Part shown: positions 35,384 through 44,178 of the stretch, one piece after another | Layout of the letters: each line of letters starts with the position of its first letter | How positions within the stretch are numbered: the stretch's first letter is position 1 | Source of the DNA: Hydrogenophilus sp. | Lineage (GTDB): Bacteria > Pseudomonadota > Gammaproteobacteria > Burkholderiales > Thiobacillaceae | Assembly (NCBI GenBank): GCA_020725265.1 | Contig: DYFK01000013.1 | Span: 24,646 to 88,645, forward strand | DNA length: 64,000 nt | Direction of reading: 5' to 3' | The notes under the pieces: generated by a model | The model's database searches: none | Seen by the model: the letters and a program-made list of their open reading frames with translations, nothing else | What the model was told of the DNA's origin: nothing | Program-made: the position numbers and the translations under genes

Positions 35384-35800
35384 ATGAACATCCTCACGCA
35401 CTACCAGCGCATCGGCGGCGAAACCAAGGTCCGCGAACTGGTCGACCGCTTCTACGACCACATGGACGAACTGCCCGAGGTCTGGGACATCCGTAAGCTG
35501 CACGCGACCGACCTGTCCGGCTCGCGCCAGAAGCTGTTCGATTTCCTGTCCGGCTGGATGGGCGGACCGCCGCTCTATACCGACAAGCACGGCCACCCGA
35601 TGCTGCGCCGTCGTCACCTGCCGTTCCCGATCGGCGACCAGGAACGCGACCAGTGGTTGCACTGCATGAAGCTGGCGCTGGACGAGGTGGTCACGGACGA
35701 GAAACTGAAAACCGAGCTGTGGCTGGCCTTCGTCAAGGTCGCCGACCACATGCGCAACCAGGCGGCATCCGCCACGCCTCCCCATCCTCATCCCCATTGA
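35384..35800 (+). CDS. Group II truncated hemoglobin
   Basis: A 138-residue trHbII. VDRFYDHMDE holds the B-helix Phe-Tyr, GGPPLYTDKHGHPMLRRRHLPF contains the proximal His, and RDQWLHCM has the family G8 Trp. These proteins bind O2 or NO and are linked to NO or sulfide tolerance. The C-terminus PPHPHPH is His/Pro-rich. The start at 35384 follows a 38-bp gap after the SQR-like gene. The upstream in-frame extension overlaps that gene and is rejected. Confidence 0.92.
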   Translation: MNILTHYQRIGGETKVRELVDRFYDHMDELPEVWDIRKLHATDLSGSRQKLFDFLSGWMGGPPLYTDKHGHPMLRRRHLPFPIGDQERDQWLHCMKLALDEVVTDEKLKTELWLAFVKVADHMRNQAASATPPHPHPH

Positions 35801-35822
35801 TCCACATCGAAAAGGAATTCCC

Positions 35823-36212
35823 ATGTACGCGCACACCGTCGAACTCGATCTGCCCATCGACCAGGCCATCGAAAAACTCAAGGCCGTGCTGACCGACGCC
35901 AAGATGGGCGTGGTCTCCGAAGTCAATGTCCAGGCGATCATGAAAGCCAAGCTCGACCACGACATGCCGCCCTACCGCCTGCTCGGCATCTGCGCCGCCG
36001 GCATCGCCAGGCGCGTGCTCGAAGCCGACCGCGACGCCGGCGCGCTGCTGCCGTGCGGCTGCTGCGCCTACGAAGTCGCGCCCGGCCGCACCCGCTTCGC
36101 GCTCCAGGATCCGGCCGGCATCGCCACGCTGTCCGGCAACGCCGACATCGCCGCGATCATGGCCGAGGCGCAAACCCACCTAGCCGGCGTGCTCGCCACG
36201 CTGCGCGGCTGA
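35823..36212 (+). CDS. DUF302 protein (cytosolic)
   Basis: A 129-residue DUF302 protein without signal peptide, starting MYAHTVELDLPIDQAIEKLK and including LLGICAAGIARRVLEADRDA and LLPCGCCAYEV, which carries a Cys cluster (CGCC). A strong AAAAGGAATTCCC precedes the ATG. Co-directional with the truncated hemoglobin and rhodanese genes. Function unknown; the cysteines may bind a metal or sulfur species. Confidence 0.82.
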   Translation: MYAHTVELDLPIDQAIEKLKAVLTDAKMGVVSEVNVQAIMKAKLDHDMPPYRLLGICAAGIARRVLEADRDAGALLPCGCCAYEVAPGRTRFALQDPAGIATLSGNADIAAIMAEAQTHLAGVLATLRG

Positions 36213-36225
36213 AAAGGACGGGGCC

Positions 36226-36837
36226 ATGACCACTTCTCGTCGCCTCTCCCCGTTCGCTGCGCTGTCCGGCCTGTTTCTGCTGTTCGCGCTGATCGCCGCG
36301 CCCGCGCGCGCGGTCGACCCCGCCAGCCTGGCCAAGATCAAGGTGACCAAGCTGGGGCTCTATCTGGAAGCCAAGGACGTACCCGCCTTCCTCGACCGGC
36401 ACGGCCGCGACAAGGTGCTGTTCCTCGATCTGCGCACGCCGGAGGAGCAACTGTTCGTCGGCGTGCCGGACGGCATCGATGGCGCGGTGCCGTTCGGCAT
36501 CATGCATTACGACAAGTGGGACGACGCCAAGAACACCTATGTGCGCAATCCCAATCCGGACTTCCTGTCCCAGTTCGAACTGCGCGCGATGGACAAGGAT
36601 ACCGACAAGGGAGATCCCATCCTGCTCATCTGCCGTTCCGGCGACCGCAGCGCGCTCGGCGCCGACTTCCTGGCCCGACATGGCTACACCAACGTCTGGT
36701 CGGTGGTCGACGGCTTCGAGGGCGACACGGCCAAGGACGGCCCCGGCAAGGGCAAGCGCGTGGTCAACGGCTGGAAGAACGCCGGCCTGCCCTGGAGCTA
36801 CCAGTTGGACAAGGCGAAAGCGCACATCGCCAAGTAA
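36226..36837 (+). CDS. Periplasmic rhodanese-like sulfurtransferase
   Basis: A 203-residue exported protein with signal peptide (about 1-29, ARA-VDPA) and a single rhodanese domain. The active-site loop is CRSGDRSALGADFL near residue 135, with CRSGDRS as in active rhodaneses. LFLDLRTPEEQLFVGVPDGI is the family start motif. It would bind sulfane sulfur in the periplasm, which fits the sulfur-gene context. A GCCGGCCGGC/GGCCGGC hairpin lies just after the stop (36844-36864). Confidence 0.88.
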   Translation: MTTSRRLSPFAALSGLFLLFALIAAPARAVDPASLAKIKVTKLGLYLEAKDVPAFLDRHGRDKVLFLDLRTPEEQLFVGVPDGIDGAVPFGIMHYDKWDDAKNTYVRNPNPDFLSQFELRAMDKDTDKGDPILLICRSGDRSALGADFLARHGYTNVWSVVDGFEGDTAKDGPGKGKRVVNGWKNAGLPWSYQLDKAKAHIAK

Positions 36838-36890
36838 ACTCACGCCGGCCGGCATGGCCGGCCCCCCCACAACCCAAAGGAGACTTCCCG

Positions 36891-37475
36891 ATGAAACCCA
36901 ACCGACTCGTCCTCGCCCTGCTTCCCGTCGCCCTGCTGGCCGGCTGCGCCAGCGCCCCGAGCGCCGAGAAACAGGCGGCGATGGCGGACGAGGCCCGCAA
37001 GACCGCGGGCGGCCTGATCCAGACCCTGGGCGGCGAACTGAAAGCGGCGATGACCACTGGCGGCCCGGCCAACGCGATCGGCGTGTGCAAGGAGAAGGCG
37101 CCTCAGATCGCCGCCGAGGCGGCCCAGCGCACCGGCATGAAGATCAAGCGGGTCAGCCCGAAGAACCGCAATCCCAAGGGCGTGCCCGACGCCTGGGAAA
37201 CCCAGGCCCTGGCCGATCTGGACAAGCGCCTGGCGGCCGGCGAGAAACCGGAAACCCTGGACACCTGGGCGGTGGTCGATGCCGCCGGCGGCAAGGAGTT
37301 CCGCTACGCCAAGGCCCTGGTGACCCAGCCGGTATGCACCAACTGCCACGGCCCCGCGGAAAACCTGTCGCCCGAGGTCAAGGCCAAGCTCGCCGCCGAG
37401 TACCCGGACGACAAGGCCATCGGCTACGCGCCCGGCAGCATCCGCGGCGTACTGTCGATCCGCAAGCCGATGTAA
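36891..37475 (+). CDS. DUF3365 heme c lipoprotein
   Basis: A 194-residue lipoprotein: lipobox LLAGCAS near residue 19, then a DUF3365 (Tll0287-like) domain with KIKRVSPKNRNPKGVPDAWE and heme-binding CTNCHGP near residue 146. Such proteins are sensor-like or electron-transfer heme proteins at the outer or inner membrane surface. AAAGGAG precedes the ATG at 36891. Long upstream frame rejected because it overlaps the rhodanese gene. Confidence 0.85.
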   Translation: MKPNRLVLALLPVALLAGCASAPSAEKQAAMADEARKTAGGLIQTLGGELKAAMTTGGPANAIGVCKEKAPQIAAEAAQRTGMKIKRVSPKNRNPKGVPDAWETQALADLDKRLAAGEKPETLDTWAVVDAAGGKEFRYAKALVTQPVCTNCHGPAENLSPEVKAKLAAEYPDDKAIGYAPGSIRGVLSIRKPM

Positions 37476-37546
37476 CCGGTTCGCCCGCGCGCCACGCGCG
37501 CGGGTCCGACCCGCCCGTCCGACACCATAACAACCCACCCGCTCCC

Positions 37547-38518
37547 ATGACCGAAACCGCCGCCACCGAGCAGCCCAGACTGCGCCATTTTCCCGTCGCC
37601 TTTTTCGCCATGGTCATGGGCCTGACCGGTCTGACCCTGGCCTGGCGCAAGGCGGAGACCCTGCTCGATCTGCCGGTGGCCGCCAGCCCGGCGTTGCTGA
37701 TGCTGTCGACCGGGCTGTTCGCGCTGCTGGCGGCGGTGTACGTGGCCAAGCTGATCCGCTTTGGCGCCGCCGCGCGCCAGGAATGGCTGCACCCGATCAA
37801 GATGAATTTCGTTCCGGCGGTGAGCATCTCGCTGATCCTGCTGGCGATCGCCTGGCATCCGGTCAGCGCGCCCTACTCCCGGCTGCTCTGGCTGGCCGGC
37901 ACCGCGCTGCATCTGGTGCTGACGCTGCACGCGGTCAGCCACTGGATGCAGCACGGCAAGCTGGAAATCGTCCATCTCAACCCGGCCTGGTTCATCCCGG
38001 TGGTGGGCAACATCCTGGTGCCCATCGTCGGCGTCCACCACGCGCCGATCGAGATTTCGTGGTTCTTCTTCAGCATCGGCCTGATGTTCTGGCCGGTCCT
38101 GCTGACCATCGTGTTCTACCGGGTGGTGTTCCACGGCAGCCTGCCGGAGCGCCTGGTGCCGACCCTGTTCATCCTGATCGCGCCACCGGCGGTCGGCTTC
38201 ATCGCCTACCTGAGCCTGACCGGCGCGGTCGACGCATTCGCCCACGTGCTCTACCACGCCGCGCTGTTTTTCACCCTGCTGCTGTTCGCCCAGGCGCGCC
38301 GCTTCCTGGGCCTGCGCTTCTTCCTGTCGTGGTGGGCCTATTCGTTCCCGCTCGCCGCCATCACCCTGGCCAGCCTGGCCATGTTCCAGGAAACCGGCGC
38401 GGTGTTCTTCCTGCGCCTGTCCGGCATCCTGCTCGGCATCGCCAGCGTGGTCATCGCCGGCCTGCTGGCGCGCACCGCGCTGGCCGCCTGGCGCGGCCAG
38501 ATCTGCGTGGCGGACTGA
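37547..38518 (+). CDS. SLAC1/TDT family anion channel-like protein
   Basis: A 323-residue inner-membrane protein with about ten TM helices and family motifs HFPVAFFAMVMGLTGLTLAW near residue 14, LNPAWFIPVVGNILVPIVG near 145 and FSIGLMFWPVLLTIVFYR near 180. It matches the SLAC1/TehA (tellurite-resistance/dicarboxylate transporter) family. Possible substrates are chloride, sulfite or small anions; sulfite export would suit the neighbourhood but is inferred. It closes the run of sulfur-related genes. Confidence 0.85.
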   Translation: MTETAATEQPRLRHFPVAFFAMVMGLTGLTLAWRKAETLLDLPVAASPALLMLSTGLFALLAAVYVAKLIRFGAAARQEWLHPIKMNFVPAVSISLILLAIAWHPVSAPYSRLLWLAGTALHLVLTLHAVSHWMQHGKLEIVHLNPAWFIPVVGNILVPIVGVHHAPIEISWFFFSIGLMFWPVLLTIVFYRVVFHGSLPERLVPTLFILIAPPAVGFIAYLSLTGAVDAFAHVLYHAALFFTLLLFAQARRFLGLRFFLSWWAYSFPLAAITLASLAMFQETGAVFFLRLSGILLGIASVVIAGLLARTALAAWRGQICVAD

Positions 38519-38556
38519 GCGGCCGGTTCCGGGGGAAACCGGCCCCTGGCCGGCAT

Positions 38557-39519
38557 TCAGGCGGCGCGCGGCATCAGGCTGTCCCGGATCGCGGCGACAT
38601 GACGGTGGTCGGTGCCGCAACAACCACCCACCACCGCCAGACCGGGCAGAAAGCCGGCCAGCGTCCGGTAGTCGCGGGCCAGTTCGCCGGGATCGCCCAT
38701 GTCCAGTTCGGTGGCTTCGTCCAACTCGGCATGACTGCGCCGGGAGGCGTTGGCGCGCACGCCGCGCACCCGCCGCCGCCAGCTCGCCGACTCGTCCAGG
38801 CGATGCGCGAAATGACTGGGATGGGCGCAGTTGATCATGTAATAGGCCGGGTAGCCGGCGCTGGCGTCGTCGCAGGCATCGATGGCCTCGCCCAGCGTCA
38901 TTCCGGACGGCAACCGGCCGTCGGTTTCCAGCGTGAACGACACGGCGACCGGCATGTCGGCATCGGCCGCGGCCCGGGTGACGCCGATCGCCTCCTCGAC
39001 ATAGTTCATCGTGAACACCGCGACCATGTCGGCGGCGGTGTCGGCGAAGGTGTCGATCTGCGCGGCGTGGTAGGCGCGCGCCCGCGCGGCGGTCATGCGC
39101 GCGTCGGCGCGGTAACCGTCGCCACGCGGCCCCAGGTTGCCGCTGATGACGATCGGACTGGCCGGCGTTTCCAAGCGCGCGCGCAGGTCGGCAAGTTCCG
39201 CTACCGCGCGCGCGTTGACCGCCGCCAGCCGGGCGGCGTCGTAACCCAAGCGGGCGCCCCAGTCCGGATTGGCGCGCCAGGTCGGGGTTTCCAGCACGAT
39301 GCCGGTTTCCGCCTCCAGCGCCAGCGCGATGTGCTCGGCGTAATAGCGGCGCAGGCGTTCGCGGCCGGCTTCGCTGTCGAGCAGGACGAAGGCGGCGAAA
39401 TACGGCAGGTCGACGCCGTCATGAAAGACCAATGTGGTTTCCAGGCCGCTGTCGGCGAGAAACGCGCGGCCGGAGAAGTCGGAATGGATTTGCGGCAGGG
39501 CATGGCGATACGGGCTCAT
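38557..39519 (-). CDS. mmuM: Homocysteine S-methyltransferase family protein
   Basis: A 320-residue zinc enzyme that methylates homocysteine, probably from S-methylmethionine. Family motifs are FLADSGLETTLVFHDG near residue 20, and zinc-site cysteines in MINCAHPSHF and VGGCCGTDHRH. GAGGAGACCACC precedes the ATG at 39519. It diverges from an AraC regulator over a shared region with a perfect palindrome at 39631-39649. MmuM versus a related betaine/selenocysteine methyltransferase cannot be separated with certainty. Confidence 0.85.
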   Translation of the reverse strand: MSPYRHALPQIHSDFSGRAFLADSGLETTLVFHDGVDLPYFAAFVLLDSEAGRERLRRYYAEHIALALEAETGIVLETPTWRANPDWGARLGYDAARLAAVNARAVAELADLRARLETPASPIVISGNLGPRGDGYRADARMTAARARAYHAAQIDTFADTAADMVAVFTMNYVEEAIGVTRAAADADMPVAVSFTLETDGRLPSGMTLGEAIDACDDASAGYPAYYMINCAHPSHFAHRLDESASWRRRVRGVRANASRRSHAELDEATELDMGDPGELARDYRTLAGFLPGLAVVGGCCGTDHRHVAAIRDSLMPRAA

Positions 39520-39630
39520 GGTGGTCTCCTCGAATGTTTGATCGATGCTTGCGGAATCGATATCGCTGGAACGCCATCGCGTCATGCCGATCGGCGCGAT
39601 GAACTGGCGATGGCGGCAAGATAGTCTTTA

Positions 39631-39649
39631 CTTGAGTGAATCACTCAAG
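39631..39649. promoter_or_regulatory. Perfect palindrome CTTGAGTGA-A-TCACTCAAG in divergent promoter
   Basis: Nine-bp arms around a single central A, 31 bp before the AraC-type gene and 112 bp upstream of the methyltransferase gene. This symmetric site is typical of TetR-family operators rather than AraC sites, which are usually direct repeats. No TetR gene is in the window. Confidence 0.7.
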
Positions 39650-39680
39650 CCATTCCTGCTGACAACCCGACGATTCGGCC

Positions 39681-40697
39681 ATGACTCCGCGCCCGCGCAT
39701 CGCCCTGCTGGTCTTTCCCGAAACCTCCGCCTCGGTGGTCTACGGCATGTTCGATCTGTTCGCCAGCGCCGGCCGGGACTGGGGGGTCATCGTCGAGGGC
39801 GCGCCCGGTCCAGCGTTGCTGAATCCGCTGCTGGTGGGCCGCGCGGCCGGCATCGTATCGGTCGGCAACGACGTGCCCATCGCCACGCATGCCAGCCTGA
39901 CCGACTGTCCGCCAGCCGAGATCGTCTGCGTGCCCGAGGTGAACCTGCCGCCGGGCACGCCGCTGACCGAGCGTTTCGCGCCGGAAATCGCCTGGCTGCG
40001 CGAGCGCCACCGCGCTGGCGCCATTCTCGCCACCGCCTGTTCGGGCGCCATGCTGCTCGCCGAGGCCGGCCTGCTGGCCGGCTGCGAAGCCACCACCCAC
40101 TGGGCCTGGTGCGACGTGCTCGCGCGCGCGTATCCGGGCGTGCGCGTGCAATCCCAACGCGCGCTGGTGGTGACCGGCGAGGGGGGCCGCCTGGTCATGG
40201 CCGGCGGCGGCAGCACCTGGCTGGATCTGTCGCTCTACCTGATCGCGCGCCTGGCCGGTGTCGATGAGGCCATGCGCGTGGCCCGCCTCAACCTGATCGA
40301 CTGGCACGCCATCGGCCAGCAGCCGTTCGCCTGCCTGACCCGCGCGCGTCAGGTCGACGATGCCGTGATCGCCCGCTGCCAGACCTGGATCGCCGACCAC
40401 TACATGGATTCCGCCCCGGTCGCCGCCATGATCACCCTGTCGGGTCTGGCCGAGCGCACCTTCAAGCGCCGCATCCGGAAAGCCACGGGCATGTCGCCGC
40501 TGGAATACGTGCATACCCTGCGCATCGAGGAGGCCAAGCAGATGCTGGAAACCGGCGACGCGCCGGTGGAAGCGATCGCCCTGGAAGTCGGTTACGAGGA
40601 CGCCGGTTTCTTCAGCCGCCTGTTCCGCCGCCAGGTCCGGCTCACGCCGATGCACTATCGACGCCGGTTCCGGGCCATGCGGCGGGCGCTGGCCTGA
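39681..40697 (+). CDS. GlxA-type AraC family transcriptional regulator
   Basis: A 338-residue regulator: N-terminal DJ-1/PfpI-like ligand domain (about 5-195; GAILATACSGAMLLAEAGLL is the nucleophile-elbow region) and C-terminal AraC DNA-binding domain (about 235-335; ITLSGLAERTFKRRIRKATG, AIALEVGYEDAGFFSRLFRR). The effector is unknown. It is divergent from the homocysteine methyltransferase gene and may regulate it. Confidence 0.88.
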   Translation: MTPRPRIALLVFPETSASVVYGMFDLFASAGRDWGVIVEGAPGPALLNPLLVGRAAGIVSVGNDVPIATHASLTDCPPAEIVCVPEVNLPPGTPLTERFAPEIAWLRERHRAGAILATACSGAMLLAEAGLLAGCEATTHWAWCDVLARAYPGVRVQSQRALVVTGEGGRLVMAGGGSTWLDLSLYLIARLAGVDEAMRVARLNLIDWHAIGQQPFACLTRARQVDDAVIARCQTWIADHYMDSAPVAAMITLSGLAERTFKRRIRKATGMSPLEYVHTLRIEEAKQMLETGDAPVEAIALEVGYEDAGFFSRLFRRQVRLTPMHYRRRFRAMRRALA

Positions 40698-40716
40698 ACC
40701 TCCGGCGCCGCCGGAC

Positions 40717-41226
40717 TCAGTCCGCCTCGTTCAGCAGCGGCTCCAGCGCGGCCAGGGCTTCCGGGCTGTCCCACTCGATCGAGCCGAACAGACCCAGACG
40801 CATGCGCCCACGCTTGTCGACCACGTAACTGGTCGGGAAGGCGAACACGTGCCAGAGCTTCAGATGACTGCCCTCGGCGTCGAGCAGGATCGGGAAATCG
40901 ACCGGAACCTGCTTGAGAAAGGCGCGGATCTCCTCCGGGCTTTCGCCGACGTTGACGCCGAGCATGGCGAACGGCCGTCCGGCCAGGCGCGCGGCCAGAC
41001 GGTTCATCGACGGCATTTCCTTGCGGCAGGGCGGACACCACACCGCCCAGAAATTGACCAGCACGACCTTGCCGCGCAGTTCGGCCAGCGTGCGCGTGCC
41101 GCCATCCAGCAACGGCAGCTCCAGCGCGGGCGCCGGTTGCACCGGCAACGGCTTGAGATCGGCGGCGGCCGCCAGCGACGCGCAACCGGCGAACAGCAGG
41201 CCGAGAAGCCAGGTTTTCGGATTCAT
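40717..41226 (-). CDS. TlpA-type periplasmic thiol:disulfide oxidoreductase
   Basis: A 169-residue exported thioredoxin-fold protein: signal peptide (about 1-21), VVLVNFWAVWCPPCRKEMPS with active-site WCPPC near residue 65, and cis-Pro FAFPTSYVVDKRG. Likely a reductant for cytochrome c maturation or other periplasmic cysteines. Translationally coupled (ATGA, 41223-41226) to the upstream secreted protein. The giant minus-strand open frame that covers it is mostly antisense to other genes. Confidence 0.9.
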   Translation of the reverse strand: MNPKTWLLGLLFAGCASLAAAADLKPLPVQPAPALELPLLDGGTRTLAELRGKVVLVNFWAVWCPPCRKEMPSMNRLAARLAGRPFAMLGVNVGESPEEIRAFLKQVPVDFPILLDAEGSHLKLWHVFAFPTSYVVDKRGRMRLGLFGSIEWDSPEALAALEPLLNEAD

Positions 41227-42059
41227 GGATGCTCCTTGGGATCGGGTGACGCCACACGCGGCGTGGCGTTCAGGTCGATGAGCGCGGCGAGGCCGTCGCC
41301 GACGATTTCGCCCAGACGCGCGGCGGCGGCCAGTTCGGTGGCGTTGATGTCGGCGCGCCGGTAGAAACCGTCGCGCAGGCCGGGCTGGACGATCAGTCCG
41401 ACCCGGGCGCCGGCCGTCTCCAGCCGGGCCTGGAGACGCTCGCGCCACCAGAAGCCGGCCGACGACCGGGGTTGCAGGATGACCAGGTCGAGCCGGGCAT
41501 GGTCGACCTCGGCGTCGTATTCCGGTTCGGCGCCCGGCGTCAGTTCCTGGTAAAGCAGCGGAAACAGCAGCAGCGCGCCGGCGACGCCATCGCCGCCCGC
41601 CGCGCGCCAGACGCGCGCCGCGCGCAGGGCGGTGGCGGCATTGCGGCCGGTGGCGATGACGACCAGGGGCCGACGCGGATGCCGGGCGCGCGTCGCGTTC
41701 AGCCAGTCGACCAGATCGGCGTCGGGAATGCGCGCCCAACTGCTCGGCAGCAACGGCAGGAAATAGGGGGCGATCAGGTCGATCAGACAGGTTTCGACGC
41801 CACGCGCGGCAAGATCGTCGACCGCGCGCCGCTCGGCCTCGACCTCGCCATGCTGGCCGGTCAGCCAGAGCGCCAGCGGCGCGTCGTCGGCGAGCGGCAC
41901 GGACGGCGGCGGACAATGGCCGACGATTTCCGTGCCCGAACCGACCCGGATCGCAAGTTCGGCCGCCGACGGCACGGCGGCAATCGCGGCCAGGATCACG
42001 GCCGCCAACGCGCGTACAAGAAGCGGGAAGGGAGATGATTTCGACACCGGCGTGGTCAT
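41223..42059 (-). CDS. Secreted alpha/beta-hydrolase-like protein of unknown function
   Basis: A 278-residue protein with a signal peptide (about 1-33, PSAA-ELAI). The core PLVVIATGRNAATALRAARV near residue 150 resembles a nucleophile elbow without a canonical GxSxG. Further hydrolase-like strands are LDLVILQPRSSAGFWW and VGLIVQPGLRDGFY. Cysteines lie near 55 and 98. Coupled to TlpA, so perhaps a periplasmic protein needing thiol maintenance. The ATG at 42059 is chosen for the signal peptide. Confidence 0.55.
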   Translation of the reverse strand: MTTPVSKSSPFPLLVRALAAVILAAIAAVPSAAELAIRVGSGTEIVGHCPPPSVPLADDAPLALWLTGQHGEVEAERRAVDDLAARGVETCLIDLIAPYFLPLLPSSWARIPDADLVDWLNATRARHPRRPLVVIATGRNAATALRAARVWRAAGGDGVAGALLLFPLLYQELTPGAEPEYDAEVDHARLDLVILQPRSSAGFWWRERLQARLETAGARVGLIVQPGLRDGFYRRADINATELAAAARLGEIVGDGLAALIDLNATPRVASPDPKEHP

Positions 42060-42141
42060 GTCGCGAATGTACCCGATGCCGGAAATCACTTCCCTGGTAT
42101 GTCCTGCCCGGTGACGGCGGCCGTGTGTCACCATTCCGGGC

Positions 42142-43776
42142 ATGGCCTTGCTGATTCCCGCCTTCGCCGGTCCGCCCCCACGCCAGTCCCCCGAAACGCG
42201 CCTCCTCGCCCGGCGGTTGGCGGCCGATCTCGACGGCGATCATCTGTGCTGGCAGTCGCCGACGCTGACGCCGGCCGGCATGACGCCGGATTTCGTCATG
42301 CTGCATCCCCGACGCGGCCTGCTCGTCCTGAGCGTGTCGGACTGGCGGCCGTCCCCCGCCGGCGGGTCGACACCGCCACCCGAGATCGAGCCAACCCGGC
42401 GCTGCGCGGACGCGCTGGCCGAAACGCTGGCCGGCGACGCCAGCCTGACCTTTTCCAGCGGCCGGCTCCAGGGCCATCCGCTGTTGCCGTGGAGTTGGGG
42501 CGTGGTGCTCACCGACACCACCCGCGCCGGGTTCGAGGCCGCCGGCCTCGGCGATACCCCGGATGCCCGCCACATCCTGTGCGCCGACGAACTGGCCGGC
42601 GCGGTCACGGCCGAGTCCTTCCGCGACGCGCTCTGGCGCCTGTTCCCGATCGCCGCCTTCGGCAACCTGACCCCGGCCCGCCTGGACCGTATCCGCTGGC
42701 ATCTGTTTCCGGACATCCGGCTGCCGGCCGGCGCCGTGCTCGACCCCGTTCAGGAACGGCTGGCGCGCGCGCCGGGCGGCCATCAGGTCATCGTCGGCGG
42801 CGCCGGCAGCGGCAAGACCGAGATCCTGCTGCGGCGCGCCGAATGGCTGGCGCGCCGGCATGAAAAACCGGTCCTTGTGCTGTGCCGGAACAAGGTCCTG
42901 GCGCGCCGGCTCGATCACGCGCTGCGCAAGCGCGGCGTCGCCGACAAGGTTCACGTCGGCGATTTCCAGGCCTGGTGCCATCGCCTGCTCGGTGACAGCC
43001 AGGTCGGCCTGCCGAGCGGCTCCGCCAACGATCCGGCGTACTGGGCGCGCATGGTCGAACGCGCGGGCAAGGCCCTGGATCGCGGCCTGATCGCCGGTGG
43101 CCGCTACGCCGCCGTACTGATCGACGACGCCCAGGCGTTCCCGCCGGAGTGGCTGCGGCTGGCGACGCGCATGGCCGATCCCGACAGCGACACCGTGCTG
43201 GCGCTGTTCGACCGGACCTGGCCGATGCCCGACCCGGCCGGACTGGAACAGGCCGGCCTCCGCGCCGACGTCGAAATACTCGACCGCCAGTATCGCTGTC
43301 CGCGCGCGATTCTCGCCTTCAGTACCTGGATGACCGGCGCGCGCGCGCCGGCGCCGACATCGGTGGCGCCGACGCTGACGCTGGCGCGCCTGCCCAGCCT
43401 GCGCGAGGAAGTCCGCCATCTCGGCGCCGAACTGGTCGCCGCCCACCGCGCCGGCATGCCCTGGCGGGACATGGCGGTGCTCTACCGGCATTACGACCCG
43501 GTCGGCAAGACCGTCCACGGCCTGCTCCGGCAGGCCGGACTGCCGCTGACCTGGAAGGACAACATCCGCTTCGACGAGCGCCAGGACACCATCAAGCTGC
43601 TGCCCTATACCCATTGCGCGGGCCTGGAGTTCCGCCTGGTGGCCCTGCCCGGCCTGACCATGCCCGACTCGGGGGCGCCGGCGCCGGAAGACGAGACCCG
43701 CCTGCTCCATCTGGCCATCACCCGCGCCCGCGAACGTCTGCTGGCATACGGATTCACGCCACGCGGCCCGGCCTGA
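42142..43776 (+). CDS. NERD-like/UvrD-type helicase with altered nuclease motif
   Basis: A 544-residue SF1 helicase-like protein. N-terminal NERD-like domain: PDFVMLHPRRGLLVLSVSDW near residue 50, where relatives have LEVKDW, so the Glu and Lys of the PD-(D/E)xK site are Ser. Helicase: Walker A GGAGSGKTEILL near 215, Walker B VLIDDAQAF near 328, THCAGLEF (motif V region) and LHLAITRARERLL (motif VI). Short compared with UvrD. Likely an ATP-driven DNA/RNA remodeler with a dead nuclease. Confidence 0.78.
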   Translation: MALLIPAFAGPPPRQSPETRLLARRLAADLDGDHLCWQSPTLTPAGMTPDFVMLHPRRGLLVLSVSDWRPSPAGGSTPPPEIEPTRRCADALAETLAGDASLTFSSGRLQGHPLLPWSWGVVLTDTTRAGFEAAGLGDTPDARHILCADELAGAVTAESFRDALWRLFPIAAFGNLTPARLDRIRWHLFPDIRLPAGAVLDPVQERLARAPGGHQVIVGGAGSGKTEILLRRAEWLARRHEKPVLVLCRNKVLARRLDHALRKRGVADKVHVGDFQAWCHRLLGDSQVGLPSGSANDPAYWARMVERAGKALDRGLIAGGRYAAVLIDDAQAFPPEWLRLATRMADPDSDTVLALFDRTWPMPDPAGLEQAGLRADVEILDRQYRCPRAILAFSTWMTGARAPAPTSVAPTLTLARLPSLREEVRHLGAELVAAHRAGMPWRDMAVLYRHYDPVGKTVHGLLRQAGLPLTWKDNIRFDERQDTIKLLPYTHCAGLEFRLVALPGLTMPDSGAPAPEDETRLLHLAITRARERLLAYGFTPRGPA

Positions 43777-43860
43777 AGCCGCCCCAGCGCCGACGCCAGG
43801 CCGGCCATCCGCTATCCTGAAAACAGCCCGCCTCCTCATGACCAGACCAGCGAGACCATC

Positions 43861-44139
43861 ATGAGCAACAAGCACGCCCACCTCATCCAGGCCATCTTCA
43901 CCGATCCGGTCAGCGGCAACCTGCACTGGCGCGAGGTCGAATCGCTGCTGCGCCATCTGAGCGCGGACGTCGAGCCGCTGTCCGGCGCGCGTCTGCGCGT
44001 CCGCCTCAACGGTTTCGAAGGCATCCTGCACCGGCCGCACCACAGCAACGTGCTCGACCGCCAGGCCATCCACCACCTGCGCGAATTCCTCGCGCGCGCG
44101 CGGGTGACGCCCTCACTGTACGAAGCCGGCGGCGCCTGA
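43861..44139 (+). CDS. HicA-like small protein, solitary
   Basis: A 92-residue protein with a HicA/dsRBD-like fold: WREVESLLRHLSADVEPLSG, then GFEGILHRPHHSNVLDRQ and AIHHLREFL. The catalytic-type His lies in HRPHHSN. No HicB antitoxin gene is adjacent; such orphan chromosomal HicA-like proteins are common in proteobacteria. Co-directional with truC, 39 bp away. Whether it is toxic is unknown. Confidence 0.75.
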   Translation: MSNKHAHLIQAIFTDPVSGNLHWREVESLLRHLSADVEPLSGARLRVRLNGFEGILHRPHHSNVLDRQAIHHLREFLARARVTPSLYEAGGA

Positions 44140-44178
44140 TCGAGCGATGCGCGCGAATGGACGCGGGATAAGCCGGAC

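Noticed and set aside
43861..44139. Complete HicAB toxin-antitoxin system
   Set aside because: No HicB-like gene upstream or downstream; only the HicA-like protein is present.
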